A DNA stretch of 5,319 nt from Acidobacteriota bacterium (GCA_030637805.1 DAOWFV010000211.1:1-5319); one strand, 5' to 3'; numbered from the stretch's first letter, positions 1 to 4,989 are shown. Notes: a model not told the origin generated them from the letters alone. Numbers and translations: made by a program.

Positions 1-1
1 C

Positions 2-361
2 GCGGAGGAGATGGTGAAGGAGGCCGGTGCCGAAGTCTCGCCGGTTGAAGAACCGGCGCGCGAGACCGCTCCGGCTGAGGAGCCCGTCGAGGAATCCCCG
101 CCGATTGAAGAGGTGGTTCCGGTCGAGGACGTCGCTTCAGTCGAGGAGGCCGCTTCAGCCGAGGAGGCCCCTCCGGCCGAGGAGGTCGCGGTGGCGGAGG
201 AAGAGCCCCCGGCGACCGATGCCCCAACCGGGGACGAGGAGGCTGCGGAGGTTACTGAAGCCGAGGTCGAGGTGGCCGCCGAGGAGCTCCCGACCGAGGT
301 GGAGGAAGCCGCGGAGGAAGCCGCAGAGGAGAAGGACGAGGTGGCCAAGGCCAAGGGCTGA
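2..361 (+). CDS. rpsB: Ribosomal protein S2, C-terminal acidic tail (5'-truncated)
   Basis: This frame is open from the window edge to a TGA at 359-361, giving 119 residues of a longer protein. The visible part is almost entirely Glu, Ala, Pro and Val. Basic residues occur only near its start and in the last ten residues (EEKDEVAKAKG), and no folded domain is visible. The identity comes from context: the gene directly before tsf is rpsB in most bacteria, and some lineages extend S2 with a disordered Glu/Ala-rich tail. S2 binds the 30S subunit near the platform, so a strongly negative tail would project from the ribosome surface; its function is unknown. The S2 core lies outside the window, so another acidic protein cannot be excluded. 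An ATG at 11 is in frame, but the frame stays open upstream and the codons there have the same character, so it is probably internal. Confidence 0.65.
   Translation, partial: AEEMVKEAGAEVSPVEEPARETAPAEEPVEESPPIEEVVPVEDVASVEEAASAEEAPPAEEVAVAEEEPPATDAPTGDEEAAEVTEAEVEVAAEELPTEVEEAAEEAAEEKDEVAKAKG
95..202 (+). repeat. 18-nt tandem repeat encoding hexapeptides in the S2 tail
   Basis: Six consecutive 18-nt units encode SPPIEE, VVPVED, VASVEE, AASAEE, APPAEE and VAVAEE. The fourth residue is V, I or A, and the unit ends in Glu-Glu (Glu-Asp once). The third and fourth units are also nearly identical as DNA (GCTTCAGYCGAGGAG). The pattern suggests growth by slippage or unequal exchange, with selection to keep the frame and acidity. 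Shorter related units (VSPVEE, TAPAEE) lie just upstream. Confidence 0.8.
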
Positions 362-385
362 GGCGCCTGTCGGATAAGTGAGTAA

Positions 386-416
386 CGGGGCCAGGGGCGA
401 CACGCGTCTGGCCCCG
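386..416 (+). promoter_or_regulatory. Intercistronic hairpin between rpsB and tsf
   Basis: CGGGGCCAG (386-394) pairs perfectly with CTGGCCCCG (408-416), a 9-bp GC-rich stem with a 13-nt loop. No U-tract follows, so it does not look like a complete intrinsic terminator. In this position it could be a partial attenuator, an RNA-processing site or a barrier to 3' exonucleases that sets the S2 to EF-Ts ratio. The stem is seen directly; the role is inferred. Confidence 0.5.
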
Positions 417-424
417 AAGTGTAG

Positions 425-433
425 AAAGGTGAG
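425..433 (+). promoter_or_regulatory. Ribosome binding site of tsf
   Basis: AAAGGTGAG lies 3 nt before the ATG at 437 and matches the Shine-Dalgarno core AAGGTGA. It supports that start, which also gives the normal EF-Ts N-terminus (MAITAQAVKELRDRTG). Confidence 0.7.
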
Positions 434-436
434 AGC

Positions 437-1288
437 ATGGCAATAACAGCACAGGCGGTCAAGGAGCTCAGGGACCGTACCGGCACCGGCATGATGGACT
501 GCAAGAAGGCCCTGATGGAGGCGAACGGCGACCTCGAAGAGGCGGTCAAGGTCCTGCGCACCAAGGGTCTGGCGGCGGCGGCCAAAAAGGCCCACCGCTC
601 GGCCAGCGACGGCGTGGTCGCGGTGGTCGGTGGTGAGGACGCGATGGTGGTTTTGGAGCTCAACTGCGAGACCGATTTCGTGGCCCTCAACCCGGATTTC
701 ACGACTTTTGCCGAGGCCCTCGCCGGCCAGTCGCTGGCCTCGGGCGCACGCAGCGTCGGGGACCTCATGGCCCAGCCATTCGCAAACGACCCAGAGCACA
801 CGGTCGAGGAGATGATCTCCCAGAAAGTGGCCACCATTGGTGAGAACCTGGTTCTCAACCGCCTTGTCCGCATCGAGGCGGGTGCGGGCAACCGGCTCAG
901 CTCCTATGTGCACGGCGCCGGGAAGATCGGGGTTGTGGTCGAGGGTTCGGGCGGTGCCACTGACGAGGCGCTGCACGACGTCGCCTTGCACGTGGCGGCC
1001 ACGGAACCTCGCTTCGTTACCCGGGACGAGGTGACCGAGGATGTGCTTGCGACCGAACGCGAGATTGCCCTCAAACAGGCGATCGAAGCAGGTAAGCCCG
1101 AGGAGATCGCCAAGCGCATTGTCGACGGGAAGATGAACAAGTTCTTCGAGCAGGAGGTGCTGCTCGATCAGGCCTTCGCCAAAGACCCGAGCAAGTCGGT
1201 GACGGAGTACCTCAAGGAAGCTGCCGGCGACGGCGCCACGGTGGTCCGCTTCATCCGCTTCAAGCTCGGCGAGGGGGGCGACGAGTAG
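437..1288 (+). CDS. tsf: Elongation factor Ts
   Basis: EF-Ts is the cytoplasmic guanine-nucleotide exchange factor that releases GDP from EF-Tu. The 283-residue product has the usual length of the long bacterial form (E. coli is also 283). Residues 1-55 form the UBA-like N-terminal domain (VKELRDRTGTGMMDCKKAL). The EF-Tu-contacting motif TDFV is at 79-82 in the context NCETDFVALN. The core continues with YVHGAGKIGVVVE (157-169), HVAATEP (185-191) and the coiled-coil region around KMNKFFEQEVLLDQAF (232-247). It ends in the typical VVRFIRFKLGEG. The gene follows rpsB after a 75-nt gap holding a hairpin and precedes pyrH by only 4 nt. Nothing looks damaged. The identification is secure. Confidence 0.98.
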   Translation: MAITAQAVKELRDRTGTGMMDCKKALMEANGDLEEAVKVLRTKGLAAAAKKAHRSASDGVVAVVGGEDAMVVLELNCETDFVALNPDFTTFAEALAGQSLASGARSVGDLMAQPFANDPEHTVEEMISQKVATIGENLVLNRLVRIEAGAGNRLSSYVHGAGKIGVVVEGSGGATDEALHDVALHVAATEPRFVTRDEVTEDVLATEREIALKQAIEAGKPEEIAKRIVDGKMNKFFEQEVLLDQAFAKDPSKSVTEYLKEAAGDGATVVRFIRFKLGEGGDE

Positions 1289-1292
1289 CGCC

Positions 1293-2018
1293 ATGACGCC
1301 TCACTACCGACGGGTTATGGTCAAGCTGTCGGGTGAGGCCCTGATGGGCTCCCAGCCCTTCGGTATCGAGCCCGCGGTGGTGCGGAACATAGCCGGCGAG
1401 CTGGCCGCCGTCTACCATCTCGGGGTGCAGATCGCGGTGGTCGTCGGCGGCGGAAACATTATTCGCGGAGTCTCCGCCCACGAGCAGGGTATCGACCGCA
1501 TCACCGGCGATTCGATGGGCATGCTCGCGACGGTGATCAACGCCCTCGCGTTGTCCTCTGCGATGGAGCAGCTGGATATCCCGACGCGGGTGCAGACCGC
1601 GATCGAGATGCATCAGGTCGCGGAGCCCTTCATCCGCCGGCGCGCCATCCGTCACCTGGAGAAGGGGAGGGTCGTGCTCTTCGCGGGTGGAACCGGCAAC
1701 CCGTTCTTCACCACCGACTCCGCCGCAGCACTGCGCGCGAACGAAATCGACGCTGAAATCCTGATGAAGGCAACCAAGGTAGACGGCGTCTACACCGCGG
1801 ATCCGGTCACCGACACCGAGGCCAGGCTGATGCCGCGTCTGAGCTACGAGGAGGTCCTCCGGCGGGGACTGAGGGTGATGGATGCGGCGGCGACCTCATT
1901 GTGCATGGAGAGCAAAATCCCGATCCAGATCTTCAATGTCCGCAAGCCGGGTATTATGAAACAAGTGGTGCTGGGAGAGGATGTGGGGTCGTGGGTCGGC
2001 CCCGAGGAGGCGGTATGA
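1293..2018 (+). CDS. pyrH: Uridylate kinase (UMP kinase)
   Basis: PyrH phosphorylates UMP to UDP with ATP in the cytoplasm. It belongs to the amino-acid kinase fold, unrelated to eukaryotic UMP/CMP kinases, and is usually hexameric and controlled by GTP and UTP. The 241-residue product has the family length. Visible motifs are KLSGEALMG (11-19, phosphate binding), GGGNIIRG (52-59), TGDSMGMLAT (71-80), AGGTGNPFFTTD (131-142, UMP/ATP site), KATKVDGVYTADP (159-171) and MDAAATSLC (196-204). The ATG at 1293 is preferred over the internal ATG at 1317 because it keeps the conserved YRRVMVKLSGE start. No strong ribosome binding site sits at ideal spacing: a GAGGGG (1271-1276) inside the end of tsf is about 16 nt away, so coupling to tsf translation is likely. 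Its stop overlaps the frr start (ATGA, 2015-2018). Confidence 0.98.
   Translation: MTPHYRRVMVKLSGEALMGSQPFGIEPAVVRNIAGELAAVYHLGVQIAVVVGGGNIIRGVSAHEQGIDRITGDSMGMLATVINALALSSAMEQLDIPTRVQTAIEMHQVAEPFIRRRAIRHLEKGRVVLFAGGTGNPFFTTDSAAALRANEIDAEILMKATKVDGVYTADPVTDTEARLMPRLSYEEVLRRGLRVMDAAATSLCMESKIPIQIFNVRKPGIMKQVVLGEDVGSWVGPEEAV
2004..2010 (+). promoter_or_regulatory. Ribosome binding site of frr
   Basis: GAGGAGG ends 4 nt before the ATG at 2015, inside the last codons of pyrH. It selects this start over the in-frame ATG at 1901, which lies deep in pyrH and would add a stretch foreign to the family. Confidence 0.75.
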
Positions 2019-2569
2019 AGGAGAACCTCAAGCAGATCGAAAAGCGAATGGTGGACGCGGTGGACGCCTTCCAGGGGGAGCTGTTGAAGCTCCGCACCGG
2101 CCGTGCCTCGTTGGCCGTGCTCGACGGCATCAACGTGGAGTACTACGGCGCCCAGACGCCGCTCGCCCAGGTGGCGGCGCTGTCGCTGCCGGATCCCACC
2201 ACGATCGCGATCGCTCCCTGGGAACCGAAGGTTCTGGGGGAGATCGAAAAGGCGATCCTGCGCTCCAATCTCGGCCTCACTCCAAACAACGACGGCAAGG
2301 TGGTGCGCCTCAGTATTCCTGCGCTGACCGAGGAGAGGCGGAAAGAGCTTGTCAAGGTCGCCCACACCGTCGCCGAGACAGCCCGTAACGAGATTCGGCA
2401 GATCCGCCGGGACGGCAACGAGGGCCTCAAGCGGATGGAGCAGAACAACGAGATTTCCGAAGATCTCATGCACGACGGCCAGGAACAGGTGCAAAAGCTC
2501 ACCGACACCTATGTCGGCAAGATCAACGAAATCCTCGAGAAGAAGGAAGCGGAGATCCTGGAAGTCTAG
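2015..2569 (+). CDS. frr: Ribosome recycling factor
   Basis: RRF acts with EF-G and GTP to split the post-termination ribosome. The product has 184 residues, against 185 in E. coli. The three-helix-bundle ends and the small domain II (about residues 31-105) can be followed: KLRTGRASLAVLDGINVEYY (25-44), EKAILRSNLGLTPNNDG (78-94), LTEERRKELVK (104-114) and RRDGNE (131-136), which contains the functionally important Arg132 of the E. coli numbering. The C-terminal helix reads VQKLTDTYVGKINEILEKKEAE. It overlaps pyrH by ATGA, indicating translational coupling. The TAG stop (2567-2569) also forms the first bases of a 7-nt repeat unit. In many genomes uppS-cdsA-dxr follows frr; here ispD does. Confidence 0.98.
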   Translation: MKENLKQIEKRMVDAVDAFQGELLKLRTGRASLAVLDGINVEYYGAQTPLAQVAALSLPDPTTIAIAPWEPKVLGEIEKAILRSNLGLTPNNDGKVVRLSIPALTEERRKELVKVAHTVAETARNEIRQIRRDGNEGLKRMEQNNEISEDLMHDGQEQVQKLTDTYVGKINEILEKKEAEILEV

Positions 2570-2587
2570 TTCTTAGTTTTGAGTTGG
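2567..2587 (+). repeat. Heptamer repeat, left arm of the frr-ispD element
   Basis: Three 7-nt units in register read TAGTTCT, TAGTTTT and GAGTTGG. They are the reverse complement of the AACTNAA units at 2675-2709. AGTTTTGAGTT (2575-2585) is a perfect 11-bp inverted copy of AACTCAAAACT (2696-2706). The first unit includes the frr stop codon. The roughly 87 nt between the arms (2588-2674) contain no gene; they hold a weak CTCAAG/CTTGAG stem (2621-2626 with 2643-2648) and a G-rich stretch just before the right arm. Confidence 0.65.
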
Positions 2588-2668
2588 CGAACGGCCGTGA
2601 TTGAGCATTTAACGGCGGTCCTCAAGGCTCTCACGCGGGGTTCTTGAGATGCATCGGTTTGGATGGGC

Positions 2669-2674
2669 GGGGGT
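2669..2674 (+). promoter_or_regulatory. Possible ribosome binding site for ispD
   Basis: GGGGGT is a partial Shine-Dalgarno match, 9 nt before the CTG at 2684. The spacing suits initiation there, but the match is weak and CTG is a rare start codon. Confidence 0.3.
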
Positions 2675-2709
2675 AACTAAAAACTGAAAACTAAAAACTC
2701 AAAACTCGC
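2675..2709 (+). repeat. Heptamer repeat, right arm of the frr-ispD element
   Basis: Four exact-register units AACTAAA, AACTGAA, AACTAAA and AACTCAA are followed by a decayed fifth, AACTCGC. The AT-rich composition contrasts sharply with the flanking GC-rich DNA. The array overlaps the 5' end of the ispD frame: one unit contributes the TAA at 2678-2680 that closes that frame upstream, and the next contributes the CTG at 2684. Confidence 0.8.
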
Positions 2710-3373
2710 CCTTGTTTGCGTCGGCGGGGGTAGCAGCTCGCGATTCGGCGGGGACAAGCTGGCGGAGCCTCTCGGCGCCGGCACCGTCCTTGCTCATTCC
2801 CTCGGCGCTCTCTCCCGCGCCTTTCCCGAAGCCCCGCTGGTGGTGGTTGTTCGCGCTGAGCGGCTCGATGCATGGTGTGATCAATTGCAGCCCGAGTTCC
2901 CGAAGGCGCTCTTCGTCTCCGGCGGCCCCCGGCGCCAGGACTCGGTTCGGGTCGGAGTTGAGGCAGCCGCAGAGGGGGGTGCGGAGGTGGTGGCGGTGCA
3001 CGACGCCGCCCGCCCACTGGTGCACCCGCAGGATGTACTGGAGGTGGTCGGCGCCCTCGGCGAGGCTGCAGGCGCAATCCTCTCGGCCGAGGTTTCGGAC
3101 ACCGTCAAGCGTGTCGACGATGGTGGCATGGTGGTCGACACCGTGTCCCGCGAGCGTCTGCGTCTCGCGCAAACCCCGCAGGTCTTCCGAGTCGCGAAGC
3201 TGATCGAGGCGTGGCGGCGCGCCGACTTCGAGCGCGTGTGGACCGATGAAGCGGCGCTTCTCGAGTGGGCGGGCCAACCGGTGCACAGCGTTCTTGCCAA
3301 GCATCCCAACCCGAAGCTCACCACCGACGGAGACCTCCAGATCATACGTGCCCTTCTCGGTGAAGAGACATGA
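2684..3373 (+). CDS. ispD: 2-C-methyl-D-erythritol 4-phosphate cytidylyltransferase, start unusual
   Basis: IspD joins MEP to CTP, giving CDP-ME and pyrophosphate, the third step of the MEP isoprenoid pathway. Numbering from the CTG at 2684 gives 229 residues, the normal length. The nucleotide-binding loop GGGSSSRFGGDK is at 14-25, with the conserved Arg20 and Lys25. RRQDSVRVG is at 83-91 and VHDAARP at 105-111 (Asp107, matching E. coli Asp106). TPQ is at 164-166, TDEA at 187-190 and NPKLTT at 209-214 with the substrate Lys211. The enzyme therefore looks intact. The start is the problem: after the in-frame TAA at 2678-2680 there is no ATG, GTG or TTG before the binding loop, and the first such codon, GTG 2840, would delete it. 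CTG 2684 is the best guess. The stop overlaps ispF by ATGA. Function is confident; the start is not. Confidence 0.88.
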   Translation: MKTKNSKLALVCVGGGSSSRFGGDKLAEPLGAGTVLAHSLGALSRAFPEAPLVVVVRAERLDAWCDQLQPEFPKALFVSGGPRRQDSVRVGVEAAAEGGAEVVAVHDAARPLVHPQDVLEVVGALGEAAGAILSAEVSDTVKRVDDGGMVVDTVSRERLRLAQTPQVFRVAKLIEAWRRADFERVWTDEAALLEWAGQPVHSVLAKHPNPKLTTDGDLQIIRALLGEET

Positions 3374-3864
3374 GAGATTTGCGCGTCGGCCAGGGCTTTG
3401 ACGCTCATCGGTTTCTCGACGGCCGCGAACTCAAGTTGTGTGGATTGCTCATCCCTGGCGAGGTGGGTCTTGAGGGCTTCTCGGATGCGGACGTCGCGCT
3501 CCATGCCGTCACCGACGCCATCCTCGGCGCACTGGCGCGGGGCGATCTCGGCGAGCATTTTCCGCCGTCGGATCCGCGGTGGAAGGACGCCGACTCGGCG
3601 GTTTTTGTCGCCCGCGCCCTGGAGATGGCGTCTGCCGACGGCTACCGGCTGGTCAACTGCGATCTGACTCTGATCGGACAGCGACCGCACATCGCACCCT
3701 TTCGCGACCGGCTCCGGGCCTCGCTGGCAGAGATCCTCGGCATCGAGCAGTGTGCGGTTTCGGTCAAGGCGACTACGACCGACGGATTGGGGTTCGCGGG
3801 ACGCGGCGAGGGACTCGCCGCCCTTGCGGTGGTTCTCATGGGCGACGGGGCCAAGGATGTCTGA
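3370..3864 (+). CDS. ispF: 2-C-methyl-D-erythritol 2,4-cyclodiphosphate synthase
   Basis: IspF cyclises CDP-ME 2-phosphate to MEcPP with release of CMP, two steps after IspD; it is a homotrimer with a bound divalent metal, usually zinc. The product has 164 residues, typical of the family. Metal ligands are visible: Asp11 and His13 in GQGFDAHRF, and His45 in DVALHAVTDAILGAL. NCDLTLIGQRPHIAPF (96-111) and KATTTDGLGFAGRGEG (133-148) provide CDP and substrate contacts. One conserved position differs: the family motif G-H-S-D is here G-F-S-D (Phe37), replacing the His equivalent to E. coli His34. The start overlaps the ispD stop (ATGA) and the gene runs 8 nt into rlmB, so all three are probably co-translated. 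ispE, the intervening step, is not in the window. Confidence 0.97.
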   Translation: MRDLRVGQGFDAHRFLDGRELKLCGLLIPGEVGLEGFSDADVALHAVTDAILGALARGDLGEHFPPSDPRWKDADSAVFVARALEMASADGYRLVNCDLTLIGQRPHIAPFRDRLRASLAEILGIEQCAVSVKATTTDGLGFAGRGEGLAALAVVLMGDGAKDV

Positions 3865-4597
3865 GGATCTTTGGGTCGTCGGCTTCCACGCCGTGCTCGG
3901 CCTCCTCGAGAGCGCGCGGCCGGTCGATGCGCTTTTGTTGCAGAATGGACGCCGGGACGCGCGAATGCGGAAGATCATCGAGGCGGCGCGGCGGCGGGAC
4001 CTCCGCTACGATCTGGTGGCACGTTCCCGCCTCGATCGGGTTGCCGGCGGGGTGGCCCACAACGGGTGTGCGGCGCGGTCCGCACCGGTGGAGTTCGCGC
4101 CCCTGGAGGATCTCATCCGGCCGGCCGGTGAGCACGGGAAATTGGTGCTCCTCGACGACGTGATCGATCCTCACAACCTCGGGGCGGTGCTGCGAACCGC
4201 GGCCGGCCTCGAGGTCGACGGGGTGGTGATCGCCGGGCCTTCGGCGCCGCCGCTGGGCGGGGCGGTGGCCAAGGCTGCTGCGGGGCTTCTCGGTCGGGTG
4301 CCGCTGGCGCGTGTCAGCGTAGCCGCCGACGCTCTGACACGGCTGGGCGACCTGGGCTATTGGGTCTTCGGCGCAGATGCGGAAGGCACCTCTGTGGACG
4401 AGGTAGGCCGAACAGATCGCTGGGTACTCTGCATCGGAGCCGAGGAGAGAGGCCTTCGCGCGAAGACCAGGGCACATGTGGACGAGTTGGTGGCGATTCC
4501 CATGGCGCCCGGGGTGGAGTCGTTGAATCTCTCGGTGTCGGCAGGGATCCTGTTGTGGGAGCTCGGTCGTCCGTCGGGCTCGATGTCAGAAGATTGA
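3857..4597 (+). CDS. rlmB: TrmH/SpoU-family 23S rRNA (guanosine-2'-O-)methyltransferase
   Basis: This is an SAM-dependent 2'-O-ribose methyltransferase with the trefoil-knot (SPOUT) fold. The RlmB branch methylates G2251 of 23S rRNA in the peptidyl-transferase P loop. The 246-residue product begins with the small substrate-binding domain (WVVGFHAVLGLLE, 6-18) and a linker. The three SpoU motifs follow: DDVIDPHNLGAVLRTAAG (100-117), WVLCIGAEERGLRAKTR (189-205) and IPMAPGVESLNLSVSAG (214-230). The ATG at 3857 keeps the usual VxGxHAV start; the upstream extension overlaps ispF and is not family-like. GACGGGG (3844-3850) with a 6-nt spacer is a possible ribosome binding site. RlmB and close tRNA or rRNA methylases such as TrmH are hard to separate by eye; length, N-terminal domain and neighbourhood with ispDF favour RlmB. 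Confidence 0.88.
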   Translation: MSEDLWVVGFHAVLGLLESARPVDALLLQNGRRDARMRKIIEAARRRDLRYDLVARSRLDRVAGGVAHNGCAARSAPVEFAPLEDLIRPAGEHGKLVLLDDVIDPHNLGAVLRTAAGLEVDGVVIAGPSAPPLGGAVAKAAAGLLGRVPLARVSVAADALTRLGDLGYWVFGADAEGTSVDEVGRTDRWVLCIGAEERGLRAKTRAHVDELVAIPMAPGVESLNLSVSAGILLWELGRPSGSMSED

Positions 4598-4602
4598 TGT
4601 TG

Positions 4603-4758
4603 CAGGTCGCAGGTTTCAGGTCTCAGGTCTCAGGTCACAGGACACACAGGTCACAGGCTTCAGGTCTCAGGTCGCAGGTTTCAGGTCTCAGGTCGCAGGT
4701 TTCAAGTCTCAGGTCGCGGGTTTCAGGTCCCAGGCTTCAGGTCTCATGCATCAGGTCG
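4603..4758 (+). repeat. CAGGTNN heptamer array, 22 units
   Basis: Six 7-nt units run from 4603 to 4644. After a 2-nt slip (CA, 4645-4646), sixteen more run without a register break to 4758. The first five bases are nearly constant (CAGGT; variants CAGGA, CAGGC, CAAGT, CGGGT, CATGC), while the last two vary (CG, TT, CT, CA, CC). From 4668 to 4730 the units cycle as CG, TT, CT, giving a 21-nt higher-order repeat present three times. The same order opens the array at 4603. It begins 5 nt after the rlmB stop. Confidence 0.93.
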
Positions 4759-4818
4759 AAAAAAGGATCCAGAAGAAGACCTGACATCGCAGGAGGCCAA
4801 CCGACGATTCTTGTGCAG

Positions 4819-4864
4819 CGTGCGATGTGCGACCTGAGACCTGAGACGTGCGATGTGCGACCTG
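4819..4864 (+). repeat. Opposed heptamer array, right arm of the rlmB-tRNA element
   Basis: Six in-register units (4823-4864) read CGATGTG, CGACCTG, AGACCTG, AGACGTG, CGATGTG and CGACCTG. These are reverse complements of CAGGTCG, CAGGTCT and variants. An 18-nt direct repeat occupies 4819-4836 and 4847-4864, a period of four heptamers. CGACCTGAGACCTG (4830-4843) is a perfect 14-bp inverted match to two sites in the large array (4661-4674 and 4682-4695). The 60-odd nt between the arms contain a poly-A run and one isolated inverted unit (4777-4783), but no gene. Confidence 0.85.
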
Positions 4865-4892
4865 CTGGGCGGAAATCCGGCAATATTTTTGC

Positions 4893-4921
4893 TTGCGCTC
4901 AATAATCTGCTGTGCTATCGT
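4893..4921 (+). promoter_or_regulatory. Probable promoter of the tRNA cluster
   Basis: TTGCGC (4893-4898) and TATCGT (4916-4921) are separated by 17 nt. The -10 element is preceded by TGC, forming an extended TGnTATnnT. An A/T-rich stretch (AATATTTTT, 4882-4890) sits where an UP element would be. The downstream sequence is pyrimidine- and GC-rich, as in stringently controlled stable-RNA promoters. The -35 match is poor (3 of 6). It is the best sigma70-like candidate in the last 400 nt before the tRNAs. Confidence 0.5.
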
Positions 4922-4989
4922 CCCTCTCCCACTGCCCAGGGCAGAGGTGTGTTCTTTGCAATCCAGCTGGATCCGGAAGTCAAGAGACT

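Noticed and set aside
155..1294. 379-codon open frame on the minus strand across tsf
   Set aside because: It is antisense to an unambiguous tsf and reads like the low-complexity shadow typical of GC-rich genes. It shows no family motif and no ribosome binding site of note.
2584..2613. Promoter for ispD (TTGGCG, 18 nt, TTTAAC)
   Set aside because: Both boxes are weak, and part of the -35 lies in the heptamer arm. It is not convincing without expression data, though a promoter somewhere in this gap remains possible.
2840..3373. ispD beginning at GTG 2840
   Set aside because: This would remove the GGGSSSRFGGDK nucleotide-binding loop, which is intact in the same frame upstream.
2881..3978. 365-codon minus-strand open frame across ispD, ispF and rlmB
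   Set aside because: The + strand encodes three recognisable enzymes here with intact motifs. The antisense translation is Arg/Ser/Ala-rich noise.
4603..4758. CRISPR array
   Set aside because: The units are 7 nt with no spacers and no cas genes nearby; it is a tandem array, not repeats separated by unique sequence.
4759..4822. Intrinsic terminator after rlmB
   Set aside because: The poly-A run at about 4759-4764 is on the + strand and no GC stem is followed by a T-run. The opposed heptamers could fold, but they do not form a classical terminator.
4360..4905. Open frame through the heptamer array giving a Ser-Gly-Leu-Arg-Ser-Gln-Val style repeat protein
   Set aside because: It starts inside rlmB in a different frame. 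The peptide repeat is a direct consequence of the 21-nt superrepeat, and there is no ribosome binding site or independent coding signal.
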